A DNA stretch of 40,031 bases. It comes from a virus. The stretch covers positions 1-40,031 of IMG/VR virus record IMGVR_UViG_3300048037_000107; one strand, 5' to 3'. A model generated the notes under the pieces. It saw nothing but the letters and a program-made list of their open reading frames with translations, did no database searches and was not told the origin of the DNA. Position numbers and translations under genes: made by a program. Each line of letters opens with the position of its first letter. The stretch's first letter is position 1. Of the stretch, positions 26,243 to 34,514 are shown one piece after another.

Positions 26243-28611
26243 TGGCAACAACATTCGTAGATTACACTGGGGATGGAAACGCAACTAAACCGTTTTCTTT
26301 CCCTTCTTATAAAGTAGAAGATATTAAAGTAGCTGTAGACGGCGTCATTAAGACAGTCAGTACACACTATAATATAACAAGCTACACAACAACAGGTGGT
26401 GGTAATGTTGTCTTTACATCAGGCAACATACCAGCAAGCCCAGCTGCAATACGTATTTTTCGTGATACAGACGTAGACAGTGCTAAGGCAACCTACACAG
26501 CAGGGTCATCAGTTAGGGCAGTCGATCTTAACAACAACCATACGCAGTTATTATATGCTGCACAAGAAGAACAGAACCAAACAATATTAACATCTGATAT
26601 AAAAGATGGTGCTGTAACAAGTGCTAAAATATTTGATGGTACTATAGTTAATGCTGACATTAATACTTCAGCAGCAATAGCCGGAACTAAAATTTCACCT
26701 GATTTTGGTTCTCAAAATATAGCAACAACTGGAACAGTTAATGGTGTATCAACAACAGAGTTAGCAATACTAGATGGTGCTACTGTAAGCACAGCAGAAC
26801 TAAATAAACTCGATGGTGTAACTGCTTCTACAGCAGAACTAAATTTAGTAGATGGAGTTACAGCTACCACAGCAGAGATTAATTATGTTGATGGTGTAAC
26901 TTCTAACATACAAACTCAGCTAAATGCTAAACAACCACTAGACGCTGATCTTACAACTTTAGCTGGTATGCAATCAGGCACAGCATCCAAACTTGCTGAC
27001 AGTACAGCTCTTACAGCTGACATAGCCGATCTTAACCAGATTGACGGACTTACAAAACAAACTACAATCTCAGACACAGATTCCAGTTTTCCAACATCTG
27101 GAGCTGTAGTCGATTATGTCACAGGACAGATAGATGATATTGGTGGATTTGAAGCCATAACAAATGAAATATCTTTTCCTAATAGTCAACCCGGTGCAGG
27201 CGTAGTTATTTCGATAGCAGACGCAGCCGGTATTGTAGTAAATGGTAGTGGTACAAGTACAACAGGTAGAACTGTAGGCGGATCTACAGTAACTATAAAT
27301 AATATAAACTCACAGTTTAATAGTTCAACTATAAATACTGGTGTACGTTTTATTGTAATATCAACTGGTTCTGGACAGATATATAACTATCACAAAGCTA
27401 CACTTGCAGAAAGTGATCTTGTGAACCTTAGTGGAGATATTAATGACTTCTCAGAACGATATAGAGTCGGCTCGTCGAACCCTACAAGTAGCCTTGATAG
27501 TGGGGATTTATTTTTTAATACTTCTACAGGTAAGCTACTCGTTTATAATGGAACAAACTCGGCGTGGGAAGAAGCACAGTCGATAGGTAACTTTTTTATA
27601 TCTACATTTAGTGAAGCATTTGATGGTAGTAGAACACAGTTTACTTTATCTAATGCACCAACAAATGCACAACAGATTATACTTTCTTTAAATGGTGTAG
27701 TACAAAAACCCGGTACAGCCTTTACATTATCAGGCTCTACAATAACACTCGCATCAGCTCCAGCATCAGGTACAGATTACTTTGCTGTTGTTATGGGTAG
27801 TACTGTAAACATAGGTACACCAAGTAACAATACAGTAGGAGCTAGTCAACTACAAAATGGAGCAATAACCAATGCTCATGTAGCAGCAAACGCAGCTATT
27901 GACGCAAGTAAAATTTCTGGTCTTTCAACAGACAAAATAAATGAAGGCAACAGCAAAGTTGAAGTTGTAGATACTGGTACTGGTTATGTAACAACTGAAA
28001 TTGATGGTACTGAAGTTTCAAGAGCATTACCTAGTGGAAACACTATATTTACTTCAGCTATCTTTGGATCTACTACAAGTAAAGTAGACGGATCTGGTCA
28101 AGGTATCAGTATTCTTTATGGAGGCGGTACTAGTAATGTTGGAATAATATCTAGTACTTATACAAGTGGTTTACAAATAAGAAATAACGCTGCGGTTACA
28201 TTACAACAAAACGGTTTTCCTAATAATGCTTATGCGTCTTTTTCAAATACAGGAGGATCTTTTTCAACAAATGGTACTGCAAGATTTGATTATGATGGCA
28301 CAAATATTAATTTTGCACTTAATGTTTTACCAGACACAGATAGTAATTACGATATAGGTACAAGTGCAAAAAGATTTGCAAATGTTTATGCCGACACATT
28401 GTATGGGGATGGGTCAAATCTAACAGGTGTATCTTCTCCAGAAGTGTATGGTTTTAAAACTACTGGATCAGAACTACAAGTCACTACTACAAACAGTGGT
28501 GCAGACAATATCTCAGGTACAACTTTTGATACCTTTGAAGATGTTGTATTAGCAGCTACAGGATTTAGTTTTTCTGTAAATGCAAACGGTAAATTAATCG
28601 CAACTATTTAA
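26242..28611 (+). CDS. Tail fibre protein, T7 gp17-like N-terminus
   Basis: 789 residues. The first ~150 (FVDYTGDGNATKPFSFPSYK, then VRAVDLNNNHTQLLYAAQEEQ) match the tail-attachment domain of T7 gp17. Next comes the TAELN-type repeat array and a long beta-rich shaft with Ser, Thr and Asn. Near the end LPDTDSNYDIGTSAKRFANVY and YGDGSNLTGVS are recurrent cyanophage fibre modules. It recognises the host surface; the distal part is expected to be variable. Trimeric by analogy. Confidence 0.88.
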   Translation: MATTFVDYTGDGNATKPFSFPSYKVEDIKVAVDGVIKTVSTHYNITSYTTTGGGNVVFTSGNIPASPAAIRIFRDTDVDSAKATYTAGSSVRAVDLNNNHTQLLYAAQEEQNQTILTSDIKDGAVTSAKIFDGTIVNADINTSAAIAGTKISPDFGSQNIATTGTVNGVSTTELAILDGATVSTAELNKLDGVTASTAELNLVDGVTATTAEINYVDGVTSNIQTQLNAKQPLDADLTTLAGMQSGTASKLADSTALTADIADLNQIDGLTKQTTISDTDSSFPTSGAVVDYVTGQIDDIGGFEAITNEISFPNSQPGAGVVISIADAAGIVVNGSGTSTTGRTVGGSTVTINNINSQFNSSTINTGVRFIVISTGSGQIYNYHKATLAESDLVNLSGDINDFSERYRVGSSNPTSSLDSGDLFFNTSTGKLLVYNGTNSAWEEAQSIGNFFISTFSEAFDGSRTQFTLSNAPTNAQQIILSLNGVVQKPGTAFTLSGSTITLASAPASGTDYFAVVMGSTVNIGTPSNNTVGASQLQNGAITNAHVAANAAIDASKISGLSTDKINEGNSKVEVVDTGTGYVTTEIDGTEVSRALPSGNTIFTSAIFGSTTSKVDGSGQGISILYGGGTSNVGIISSTYTSGLQIRNNAAVTLQQNGFPNNAYASFSNTGGSFSTNGTARFDYDGTNINFALNVLPDTDSNYDIGTSAKRFANVYADTLYGDGSNLTGVSSPEVYGFKTTGSELQVTTTNSGADNISGTTFDTFEDVVLAATGFSFSVNANGKLIATI
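26752..26907 (+). repeat. Four tandem 39-bp / 13-residue repeats in the tail fibre
   Basis: The units are TTELAILDGATVS, TAELNKLDGVTAS, TAELNLVDGVTAT and TAEINYVDGVTSN, with consensus TAEL-x-x-LDGVT. They are common in phage fibre shafts. DNA identity between units is lower than protein identity, so this is an old array. Looser DGxVTxAKI-type repeats occur at 26600-26690 and in the fibre-like gene at 30494. Confidence 0.85.
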
Positions 28612-28612
28612 A

Positions 28613-29122
28613 ATGGCAACAATAGATTTAGGAAAAATTAAACAAGTCTGGCGAGGTACTTACAACAACGGAACTGCATATACAGTTGACGATCTTGTAG
28701 CCTATACAGACGGTGGTGTAACATCCACATATATATGCGTAACAAACTCAACAGGAAATGCACCTTCAAGTAGCGGTTCAGCACACGCAAGCTGGAACTA
28801 TGTAGCAAAAGGTGTAGCGATTCCTGTACCTTTAAACACTCAATCTGGTGCATATGTAGCTGTAGCTGGCGATGCTGGTAAAGCTATTTATATATCAACA
28901 GGTGGAGTAACTATCAATAACTCAGTATTTTCTGGTGGTGATCTAGTAACAATAGTAAATAATAGTGGGTCAAACCAAACTATTACACAAGGTTCTGGCG
29001 TTACTTTATATCAAGCTGCTGACGGTGCCACAGGAAATAGAACTTTAGCACTAAGAGGTGTGGCAACTATATGGTTTGCTTCTGCTTCAGTTGCTTATAT
29101 ATCAGGAGCAGGGTTAAGCTAA
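28613..29122 (+). CDS. Probable fibre-associated or virion surface protein
   Basis: 169 residues. The N-terminus KIKQVWRGTYNNGTAYTVDDLV followed by AYTDGG resembles the carbohydrate-binding-module-like segment (WRGxY..GTxYxxxDLV) common in cyanophage structural proteins. The rest is Ser/Thr/Gly-rich beta sequence (GGVTINNSVFSGGD, TITQGSGVTLY). It starts one base after the fibre stop and ends overlapping the next ATG, consistent with a receptor-binding or decoration role. No enzymatic motif. Confidence 0.65.
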   Translation: MATIDLGKIKQVWRGTYNNGTAYTVDDLVAYTDGGVTSTYICVTNSTGNAPSSSGSAHASWNYVAKGVAIPVPLNTQSGAYVAVAGDAGKAIYISTGGVTINNSVFSGGDLVTIVNNSGSNQTITQGSGVTLYQAADGATGNRTLALRGVATIWFASASVAYISGAGLS

Positions 29123-30126
29123 TGCCTATACAACAAATGTTAGTTGGTATTGGTGCCGGAGAAAAATTTGCAGAAGCAACAGGTGGTACTGTTACCACAG
29201 TTGGGGACTATAAAGTACACGCTTTTACAAGTTCTGGAACTTTTACTGTAACTCAACTAGGAGATACAAACGAATTTGAAACATTAATTGTTGCTGGTGG
29301 TGCTGGTCCCGGAACTCAATGGACTCAAGGTGGTGGCGGAGGAGGTGGTATTGTAAACCATCAAACTGGACAAGCTTTAACTGCTGCTGCATATACAATT
29401 ACAGTTGGTGGTGGCGGTGCTGGTGCTCCTCCCGGAACTGGTTGGGGTTCATATACGGCTGACGGAACCCCCGGAAGTGACTCATCTATTAAGTTAGCTT
29501 CTAATAATTCCATTATTCTTGAAGCTGATATTAGTGATATAGCTAATTTACCGGGTATGAGTTTACCTAACCCACAGGCTAACAATAAATATTCATGGAA
29601 CGTTTATATGCACTCTACTGGAGGTAATAGTGCAAAAGTTGTAAACGGAGTTACTACACAATATAAAGGTATGGGTGGTTGGCATCAAACTGCTTATGCC
29701 GGAGGTGGTGCTGGTGCTGGTGATGACGGAGATCCAGTTAACAGTACATCAGATAGTACTCAATCTTATACTCCACAATGGGCAAATGGTGGTGGTTGCT
29801 CTGCCGGAGGTGGCGGAGGTGATGGCTACGCAACAACTATGGTAACTGGTAGCACTACATACTACGGTGGTGGTGGTGGTGCTGGTACAGGTGGTGCCGG
29901 TTGTAATGGAGGTGGATCCTATGCCCACAATAATTTTGTAGCACCCGGCGGTCTAGGCGGCGGTGGTAATGGATCATGTGTTGGACCCGGCAGTTCAGCA
30001 AGTAGTGGTGTTGCTGCTCAAAACGGTACTGCAAATACAGGTGGTGCTGGTGGCGGTGGCTCTCAGTATAGAGCTTCTGGAAATGGTGGATCTGGTATAG
30101 TCTATATCAAATATAAATATCAATAG
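29122..30126 (+). CDS. Glycine-rich adhesin-like tail protein
   Basis: 334 residues from ATG 29122 (earlier in-frame starts overlap the previous gene). It contains many glycine-rich stretches (TQGGGGGGGIV, TVGGGGAGAPPG, AGGGGGDGYA, GGGGAGTGG, GGLGGGGNGS), which could form polyglycine-II bundles as in T4-like gp38 adhesins. The motif ending YTITVGGGGAG is common in phage tip proteins. I infer a role in host recognition at the fibre tip. It precedes the next gene by eight bases, where a perfect AGGAGG site overlaps its stop. Confidence 0.7.
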   Translation: MPIQQMLVGIGAGEKFAEATGGTVTTVGDYKVHAFTSSGTFTVTQLGDTNEFETLIVAGGAGPGTQWTQGGGGGGGIVNHQTGQALTAAAYTITVGGGGAGAPPGTGWGSYTADGTPGSDSSIKLASNNSIILEADISDIANLPGMSLPNPQANNKYSWNVYMHSTGGNSAKVVNGVTTQYKGMGGWHQTAYAGGGAGAGDDGDPVNSTSDSTQSYTPQWANGGGCSAGGGGGDGYATTMVTGSTTYYGGGGGAGTGGAGCNGGGSYAHNNFVAPGGLGGGGNGSCVGPGSSASSGVAAQNGTANTGGAGGGGSQYRASGNGGSGIVYIKYKYQ

Positions 30127-30134
30127 GAGGTTAT

Positions 30135-30497
30135 ATGGCACATTTTGCAGAATTAGACGATAACAGTATTGTCAAAAGAGTAATTGTAGTTTCTAACGAT
30201 AAGGAAGCTGAAGGTGAAAATTACTGTCACGACTTATTAGGAGGTAACTGGAAACAAACCAGTTATAACGCTAACATCAGAAAAAATTATGCTGCTATAG
30301 GTTATACTTATGATGCAGCTAGAGATGCTTTTACTCCTCCTCAACCTTATCCTAGTTGGACTTTAGACGAAACTACTTGTCAATGGAAAGCACCTGTTGA
30401 TTACCCAAGTGACGGTAAAAAATATAAGTGGGAAGAAACTACTATATGGAAATCAGGAAATATGACACCAACAGGATCTTGGAAGGAGGTTGAATGA
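30135..30497 (+). CDS. Conserved cyanophage protein (HFAELDDNxIVxRVIVV type)
   Basis: 120 residues. The N-terminus MAHFAELDDNSIVKRVIVVSN, with CHDLLGGNWKQTSYN and AIGYTYDAARDAFTPPQPYPSW, is a set of stretches seen repeatedly in marine cyanophages near fibre genes. Function unknown; possibly a virion or fibre-assembly protein. A strong AGGAGG at 30125-30130 precedes ATG 30135, one of the best ribosome sites in the window. The stop overlaps the next start (ATGA). Confidence 0.75.
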   Translation: MAHFAELDDNSIVKRVIVVSNDKEAEGENYCHDLLGGNWKQTSYNANIRKNYAAIGYTYDAARDAFTPPQPYPSWTLDETTCQWKAPVDYPSDGKKYKWEETTIWKSGNMTPTGSWKEVE

Positions 30498-32020
30498 CAC
30501 TAACACAAATAACAAAAGCTGGTCTAGATAATATAGCTTTAGACCATGTTTTTACAATAGGTGCCAGTGGCACAGATCACTACACCTTTCAAGGAGAAGG
30601 TCTTAACGGAACTGTTAATGATCCCACACTTTACCTAACAAGAGGTAAAACATATAGGTTTGAGAACGGCACAGGTGCTCATCCTATAAGAATACAAAGT
30701 ACATCTGGAGCAAGCGGTACTGCATACAATACTGGCGTTACTAACAACGCTGGTAGTGGTACAGTCATAGTTGAAGTACAACATGATGCTCCTGATGTTT
30801 TATACTATCAGTGTACCAGTCATGCAAACATGAACGGTATACTATACATTACTGGTGCGTTAGCAGACGGTGGTGTAACTACAGCTAAGTTAGCAGCAGA
30901 TGCAGTTGACGGAACTAAAATTGCTGCTGGTGCAGTTACTACAGCTAAAATTGCAAATGGAACTATCCAAAGTGAAGATATAGCTGATAACCAAATTATT
31001 ACAACTAAAATTTTAGATACAGCAGTAACACTAGCTAAATTACCGCACGGTACAGTATCTAACGATGGTAAGTTCTTACGAGCAAACAACGGAGCAGATC
31101 CTAGTTTTGAAACAGTTAGCATCCCTGCTGGTACAACAATAAACAACAACGCAGATAACAGAGTTATTACTGGCTCTGGTACTGCTAATACTTTAGAAGG
31201 TGAAGCTACTTTTACTCATAATCCATCGACTTATGATACTACGATTATTCATAATGCAAATTCTCCATCTGATTTAATTGTACAAAATGATAGTAGTGGT
31301 ACTGCTGCTAATGCAAGGCTAACACTACAAAGTGGTAGCAATGCAAACGCTGGTGCTATGTTATCGCTTATTACTGGTTCAGATAATTGGACTTTATTAA
31401 CTCCAAAAAATGCTGGTGCTTTAGATTTTAATGACAACGGAACTCTTGCTTTTAAAATGGCTGGTAATGGCAATTTTGACGTAATAACAGGAGACGTAAC
31501 AATAAACGGCTCAGGTAAAGGTATTGACTTTGCACAGGGAGCTAATACTGGTACTGCTGCAAATATTTTAGACGACTATGAAGAAGGAACTTTTACACCA
31601 TATCCAGTAAACGGATGGGGTATTTTGTATGGTAGTGCTACAACTGCTGGTGCTGCTGCTGATGTTGCACAAGGTAAATATGTAAAAATTGGAGCTACAG
31701 TTTACGTTTTCTTTACTTTTAAAGAAGGTAATAGTTCGGGAGCCAGTTTTCAGGGCACTAAAATTTTATTTTATGGTATGCCTTTTCAATCAGAAGGTCA
31801 GTATGGAACTGGCTCAGATGTTGAGGCTCACCCATTAAACGGATTTGGAAATAGTTTAGGTAGCAATGGTATAGGTTTATTTTTTAGACCAGATTCTAGT
31901 GGTTCAACAGTAGGCGGTTGTCATTACCAAACATCTAGTGGTCAAGCTGATTTTACAGGACAGCATCTTACTAACACTGGGCAGATTTGGTTTCATGGAA
32001 CCTACAAAGTACACCCTTAA
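30494..32020 (+). CDS. Fibre-like protein with N-terminal cupredoxin-type domain
   Basis: 508 residues. Residues ~18-120 look like a cupredoxin: H63 (AHPIRI), then C107, H110 and M113 in YYQCTSHANMNG, with the C-x2-H-x2-M spacing of amicyanin, so a full type 1 copper ligand set is present. It is followed by DGGVTTAKLAADAV / AAGAVTTAKIANGT fibre repeats (~123-180) and a C-terminal beta domain (YEEGTFTPYP, GKYVKIGATVYVFF) typical of phage fibres. Copper binding or electron transfer is unproven; the fold may serve only as an adhesive domain. AAGGAGG at 30483 is a strong ribosome site. Confidence 0.7.
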   Translation: MTLTQITKAGLDNIALDHVFTIGASGTDHYTFQGEGLNGTVNDPTLYLTRGKTYRFENGTGAHPIRIQSTSGASGTAYNTGVTNNAGSGTVIVEVQHDAPDVLYYQCTSHANMNGILYITGALADGGVTTAKLAADAVDGTKIAAGAVTTAKIANGTIQSEDIADNQIITTKILDTAVTLAKLPHGTVSNDGKFLRANNGADPSFETVSIPAGTTINNNADNRVITGSGTANTLEGEATFTHNPSTYDTTIIHNANSPSDLIVQNDSSGTAANARLTLQSGSNANAGAMLSLITGSDNWTLLTPKNAGALDFNDNGTLAFKMAGNGNFDVITGDVTINGSGKGIDFAQGANTGTAANILDDYEEGTFTPYPVNGWGILYGSATTAGAAADVAQGKYVKIGATVYVFFTFKEGNSSGASFQGTKILFYGMPFQSEGQYGTGSDVEAHPLNGFGNSLGSNGIGLFFRPDSSGSTVGGCHYQTSSGQADFTGQHLTNTGQIWFHGTYKVHP

Positions 32021-32029
32021 AAATTAATT

Positions 32030-32296
32030 ATGGCATTAACAGAAACAATAGAATACGACAAAATAGAAGTTGTCGGTTTATTTAAAGCGGTACAAGTCCG
32101 CAAAGCAACAGTTATCAGAAAAGATGGTGTTGAACTAACAAGATCCTTTTTTAGATATACATTAAATCATGGATTAAAAGATCCAAACGGTAACTATGTC
32201 GAAACAGATATAAGCTCAGAACCAGCAGAAGTACAGGCTGTATGTAATGCAGTTTGGACAACAGATGTGGTTAATGCTTATAAAGCAAGTTTATAG
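32030..32296 (+). CDS. Conserved small cyanophage protein near fibre genes
   Basis: 88 residues: MALTETIEYDKIEVVGLFKAV-like N-terminus, then QVRKATVIRKDGVELTRSFF and YTLNHGL. I know this as a recurrent protein beside fibre genes in marine phages, without function. Beta-rich, no signal peptide. The stop abuts the next GTG by overlap of one base. Confidence 0.65.
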   Translation: MALTETIEYDKIEVVGLFKAVQVRKATVIRKDGVELTRSFFRYTLNHGLKDPNGNYVETDISSEPAEVQAVCNAVWTTDVVNAYKASL

Positions 32297-32694
32297 TGGA
32301 ACTACCTACTATAATACTACCAGATATAGTCGATATAAAAACAATAGAAATACCTTTACCTACAGCTGACGTACCATACTATGAACCTATGGTAGTTCCT
32401 CCGAGCGATCTACGAGATCAGGAAGAGGAACCAGTCAAGACTGTCGAAGAAACACCCGAACCACCTACCCTTAAGATACCGTTTATTAAACAGCCAGTTC
32501 CTCAGCCTTCTGCGGAAGTTGTAGTAGCTGCTGTTACAACGGCGGTGACAGCTGTAGCAGCTACAACGCTAACACAGCCTCTAATAGAAAACATTAGAAA
32601 AAAAGCACAGAAGTTCCTACAAGGTAAAATAAATAAATGGAAACAAAACCGCCAGAAAAAAAAGGAATCTTCACCAAGCTCAAAGAAAATGTAG
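32296..32694 (+). CDS. Hypothetical protein with Pro-rich N-part, hydrophobic segment and basic tail
   Basis: 132 residues from GTG 32296, which overlaps the previous stop. It has a Pro/Glu-rich first half (VVPPSDLRDQEEEPVK), a hydrophobic Ala/Val-Thr segment at about 73-91 (VVVAAVTTAVTAVAATTL) that could span a membrane, and a Lys-rich C-terminus. Its position directly before the holin-like gene, with 58 bases of overlap, suggests an envelope or lysis-related role, but I recognise no family. Confidence 0.55.
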   Translation: MELPTIILPDIVDIKTIEIPLPTADVPYYEPMVVPPSDLRDQEEEPVKTVEETPEPPTLKIPFIKQPVPQPSAEVVVAAVTTAVTAVAATTLTQPLIENIRKKAQKFLQGKINKWKQNRQKKKESSPSSKKM

Positions 32695-32930
32695 ATGACC
32701 ATGATGAACAGATGCAAGTACTAGGTGCAGCAGTGCGTTTAGGTGTTGTAATCTGGTCAGGGTTTATCATTACATTAAGCTATGTTGAGCTGCCAATGGT
32801 CAAGAAGTCAGCTACGGCAGGCGATATCACTTTCGTCGCTTCGATTTTTACGGGAGCCCTAGCCACATTCGGCTTGTCTACAGGTAATGGTAAGAAGTCC
32901 GAGAAGAAAGAACCTACTAAACCAAAATAA
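32637..32930 (+). CDS. Probable holin-like two-helix membrane protein
   Basis: 97 residues with two likely membrane segments (about 28-50 and 63-81), a charged N-terminus and a Lys-rich C-terminal tail, the layout of class II holins. Position late in the genome, before terminase genes, is where T7 has gp17.5 holin. I see no endolysin in the window; it may lie upstream of the left edge (T7 gp3.5 is before RNA polymerase partners). It overlaps the preceding gene by 58 bases and the next by one (TAATG). Confidence 0.6.
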   Translation: METKPPEKKGIFTKLKENVDDHDEQMQVLGAAVRLGVVIWSGFIITLSYVELPMVKKSATAGDITFVASIFTGALATFGLSTGNGKKSEKKEPTKPK

Positions 32931-33286
32931 TGAAAACATGGATTCTTCTCTTAGCATTGTTGTCACCCGCAATCGCAAGAGCAAATACTGTCACGCCTCA
33001 GTTTACAACAGGGTCGATGCAGTCAACGACAACAACAACACAAACAATAACAGAAGAGATCGTACACGACGTTCTAGGAGCCAAAGTAGAAACTTGGTCT
33101 GGAACAAATGTTACACCAAGTGCTGCGATTGGTGCAGACGGCACAACATATTCAATAGTATCAGGTGCAACCGAGTGGGATCTATCAATAACAGAGAGAG
33201 CAGCAGGCACAATAGAAACAATAACAATAGACAGAACTATCGAAACAGATTCTACTACAAACTCTTACTCTATCTTTGCACAATAG
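32930..33286 (+). CDS. Secreted protein with signal peptide
   Basis: 118 residues. A typical signal peptide MKTWILLLALLSPAIARA with cleavage after ARA is followed by a Thr-rich mature part (QSTTTTTQTITEE) with GAKVETWSGTNVTPS and a C-terminal Thr/Ile beta stretch ending SYSIFAQ. I recall related secreted cyanophage proteins of unknown role. Presumably exported by the host Sec system late in infection. The run of ACA/ACT codons makes other frames spuriously open here. Confidence 0.75.
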   Translation: MKTWILLLALLSPAIARANTVTPQFTTGSMQSTTTTTQTITEEIVHDVLGAKVETWSGTNVTPSAAIGADGTTYSIVSGATEWDLSITERAAGTIETITIDRTIETDSTTNSYSIFAQ

Positions 33287-33774
33287 GTACACCTGTATTT
33301 GCTGAAGATACAAACGTCAGCAATCCTGTAGCTGCTGCAACTGGTAACGTAACTAACCAAGCTGTACAATTTCAGAACAATGGTGCATCGTCACGTCAGA
33401 TATATGGTCCTAACATACAATGTAATGGATCTACTATGACGTTTAGTCCATTCTATATGGGCAATCATACGAAGCCATTTGATGAATTTATGCAGCCAAG
33501 TAGTTATACCATAGCAGAGAACTGGGGGTTCCAAGTTAATTTTATGGTTCCGCTAGATAAGACAGGATATAAGCAGTGTAAAAAGATGGCAAAGAGATAT
33601 GAAGAAAAAATGAAGCTTGAGTTTGAGATTACTCGAGCACACAAATGTGCAGACTTAATGAAAAAAGGTTTTATGTATAGACCCGGCTCAACTAATTATA
33701 AGATGTGTTCGGACATAGTACCTATCGTTAAAGTCAAACCACCTAAAAAAGAAAAGAAATTTGGATTATTTTAA
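33175..33774 (+). CDS. Secreted cyanophage protein, start codon unclear
   Basis: The recognisable protein begins with a signal-peptide-like core KLLLYLCTIGTPVFA, then EDTNVSNPVAAATGNVTNQAV, QNNGASSRQIYGPNIQCNG and MTFSPFYMGNHTKPF, with cysteines in KQCKKMAKRYEEKMKLE and HKCADLMKKGFMYRPGS. Such proteins accompany the preceding secreted protein in cyanophages. In frame there is no ATG near the signal core. GTG 33175 is the nearest standard start, giving an unusual N-region of 29 mostly Asn/Arg residues; the frame is open back to 32887. A frameshift from the previous ORF or an assembly error is possible. 199 residues on the GTG start. Confidence 0.6.
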   Translation: MGSINNRESSRHNRNNNNRQNYRNRFYYKLLLYLCTIGTPVFAEDTNVSNPVAAATGNVTNQAVQFQNNGASSRQIYGPNIQCNGSTMTFSPFYMGNHTKPFDEFMQPSSYTIAENWGFQVNFMVPLDKTGYKQCKKMAKRYEEKMKLEFEITRAHKCADLMKKGFMYRPGSTNYKMCSDIVPIVKVKPPKKEKKFGLF

Positions 33775-33885
33775 ATGAGTACATTATCAAGAATACTAGC
33801 AGAACGTGAAGAAGCTGCTAAAAAAGCTGCAACAAAGAAAAAGAAAGCAGCTGCCAAGAAAACCACTACAACCACCGAATCATGA
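33775..33885 (+). CDS. 36-residue charged protein
   Basis: MSTLSRILAEREEAAKKAATKK and then Lys/Ala and Thr residues; an amphipathic charged helix followed by a basic tail. It starts right after the previous stop and overlaps the next ATG by four bases (ATGA). Too short for homology; the tight packing supports it as real. Confidence 0.6.
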   Translation: MSTLSRILAEREEAAKKAATKKKKAAAKKTTTTTES

Positions 33886-34037
33886 TTACATTAGTAAAAC
33901 CAATTTTATTTGCCTTTATTAAAACTACAGCAGTTAAAGAACTGATAGTCAAGCTATTAGAGGCATATGCAAAATCTACAGATAATACTGTTGATGACAA
34001 GCTAGTTGAGCTAGTTAAAAAAAACCTATTAGGATAA
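33882..34037 (+). CDS. 51-residue conserved cyanophage protein
   Basis: MITLVKPILFAFIKTTAVKELIVKLLEAYAKSTDNTVDDK in two parts, then LVELVKKNLLG. A hydrophobic, partly amphipathic helix at the N-terminus and an acidic-basic C-terminus. I have seen this KPxLFAxIKTxAVKELIVKLLE pattern in other marine phages; no function is known. Overlaps the previous gene (ATGA) and ends four bases before the next ATG. Confidence 0.65.
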   Translation: MITLVKPILFAFIKTTAVKELIVKLLEAYAKSTDNTVDDKLVELVKKNLLG

Positions 34038-34041
34038 TAAC

Positions 34042-34251
34042 ATGGCAAAATCCGGTGCATCTAAAGGTGCTAAAAAAATTGACGCATTTAACGATGGAAA
34101 GCTAGAGGGTGTAAATGTTGCATCCATGCCTGACCATGTGTTTGAGTCTATACAAAGACAGTATGGGAACAAAAAGTATGGTGATTACACTATTGAAGAC
34201 AAAAAGAACGTGATTAACTATTACAAAAAACAAAAGAAAGGCAAAGTATAA
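34042..34251 (+). CDS. Small hypothetical protein before small terminase
   Basis: 69 residues, basic (KSGASKGAKKIDAFNDGKLEG, DKKNVINYYKKQKKGKV). SMPDHVFESIQRQYGNKKYGDY is its most distinctive stretch. No known family. The stop overlaps the small terminase ATG by one base. Confidence 0.6.
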   Translation: MAKSGASKGAKKIDAFNDGKLEGVNVASMPDHVFESIQRQYGNKKYGDYTIEDKKNVINYYKKQKKGKV

Positions 34252-34514
34252 TGGATGAACTAAAGAAACTACCTAGAAAAGCAACAGAAGAAACCTTTAA
34301 TGAGCTACACTATCTTGTTACAGAGGACTTTCTACATAGAATAAAAAGTGGAGAAGCGACTACACAAGATCTGAAAGCAGCTTGCGATTGGCTAAAAACC
34401 AACGACATAACAGGTGTTGCCTACGATGGTAGTCCTTTAGATAAGCTAAACAAACTTCTACCTACTGTTGACCCTTCACTCGTTAAGAGGAAAGTATATG
34501 GCAAAAACTTCTGA
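34251..34514 (+). CDS. Small terminase (DNA maturase A), T7 gp18 family
   Basis: 87 residues (T7 89). ATEETFNELHYLVTEDFLHRI, SGEATTQDLKAACDWLK and DITGVAYDGSPLDKL are recurrent in small terminases of marine T7-like phages; SGxAxxxDLxAAxxWL-type helices fit the DNA-recognition subunit. It would select concatemer DNA for packaging with the large subunit. In T7 it lies immediately before gp18.5; here the large subunit is 2.6 kb away, with three genes between. Confidence 0.82.
   Translation: MDELKKLPRKATEETFNELHYLVTEDFLHRIKSGEATTQDLKAACDWLKTNDITGVAYDGSPLDKLNKLLPTVDPSLVKRKVYGKNF

Noticed and set aside
32887-33174. N-terminal extension of the secreted protein ORF from 32887
   Set aside because: It is Asn/Arg-rich low complexity created by reading the ACA-rich codons of the upstream secreted protein out of frame, and would bury the signal peptide.
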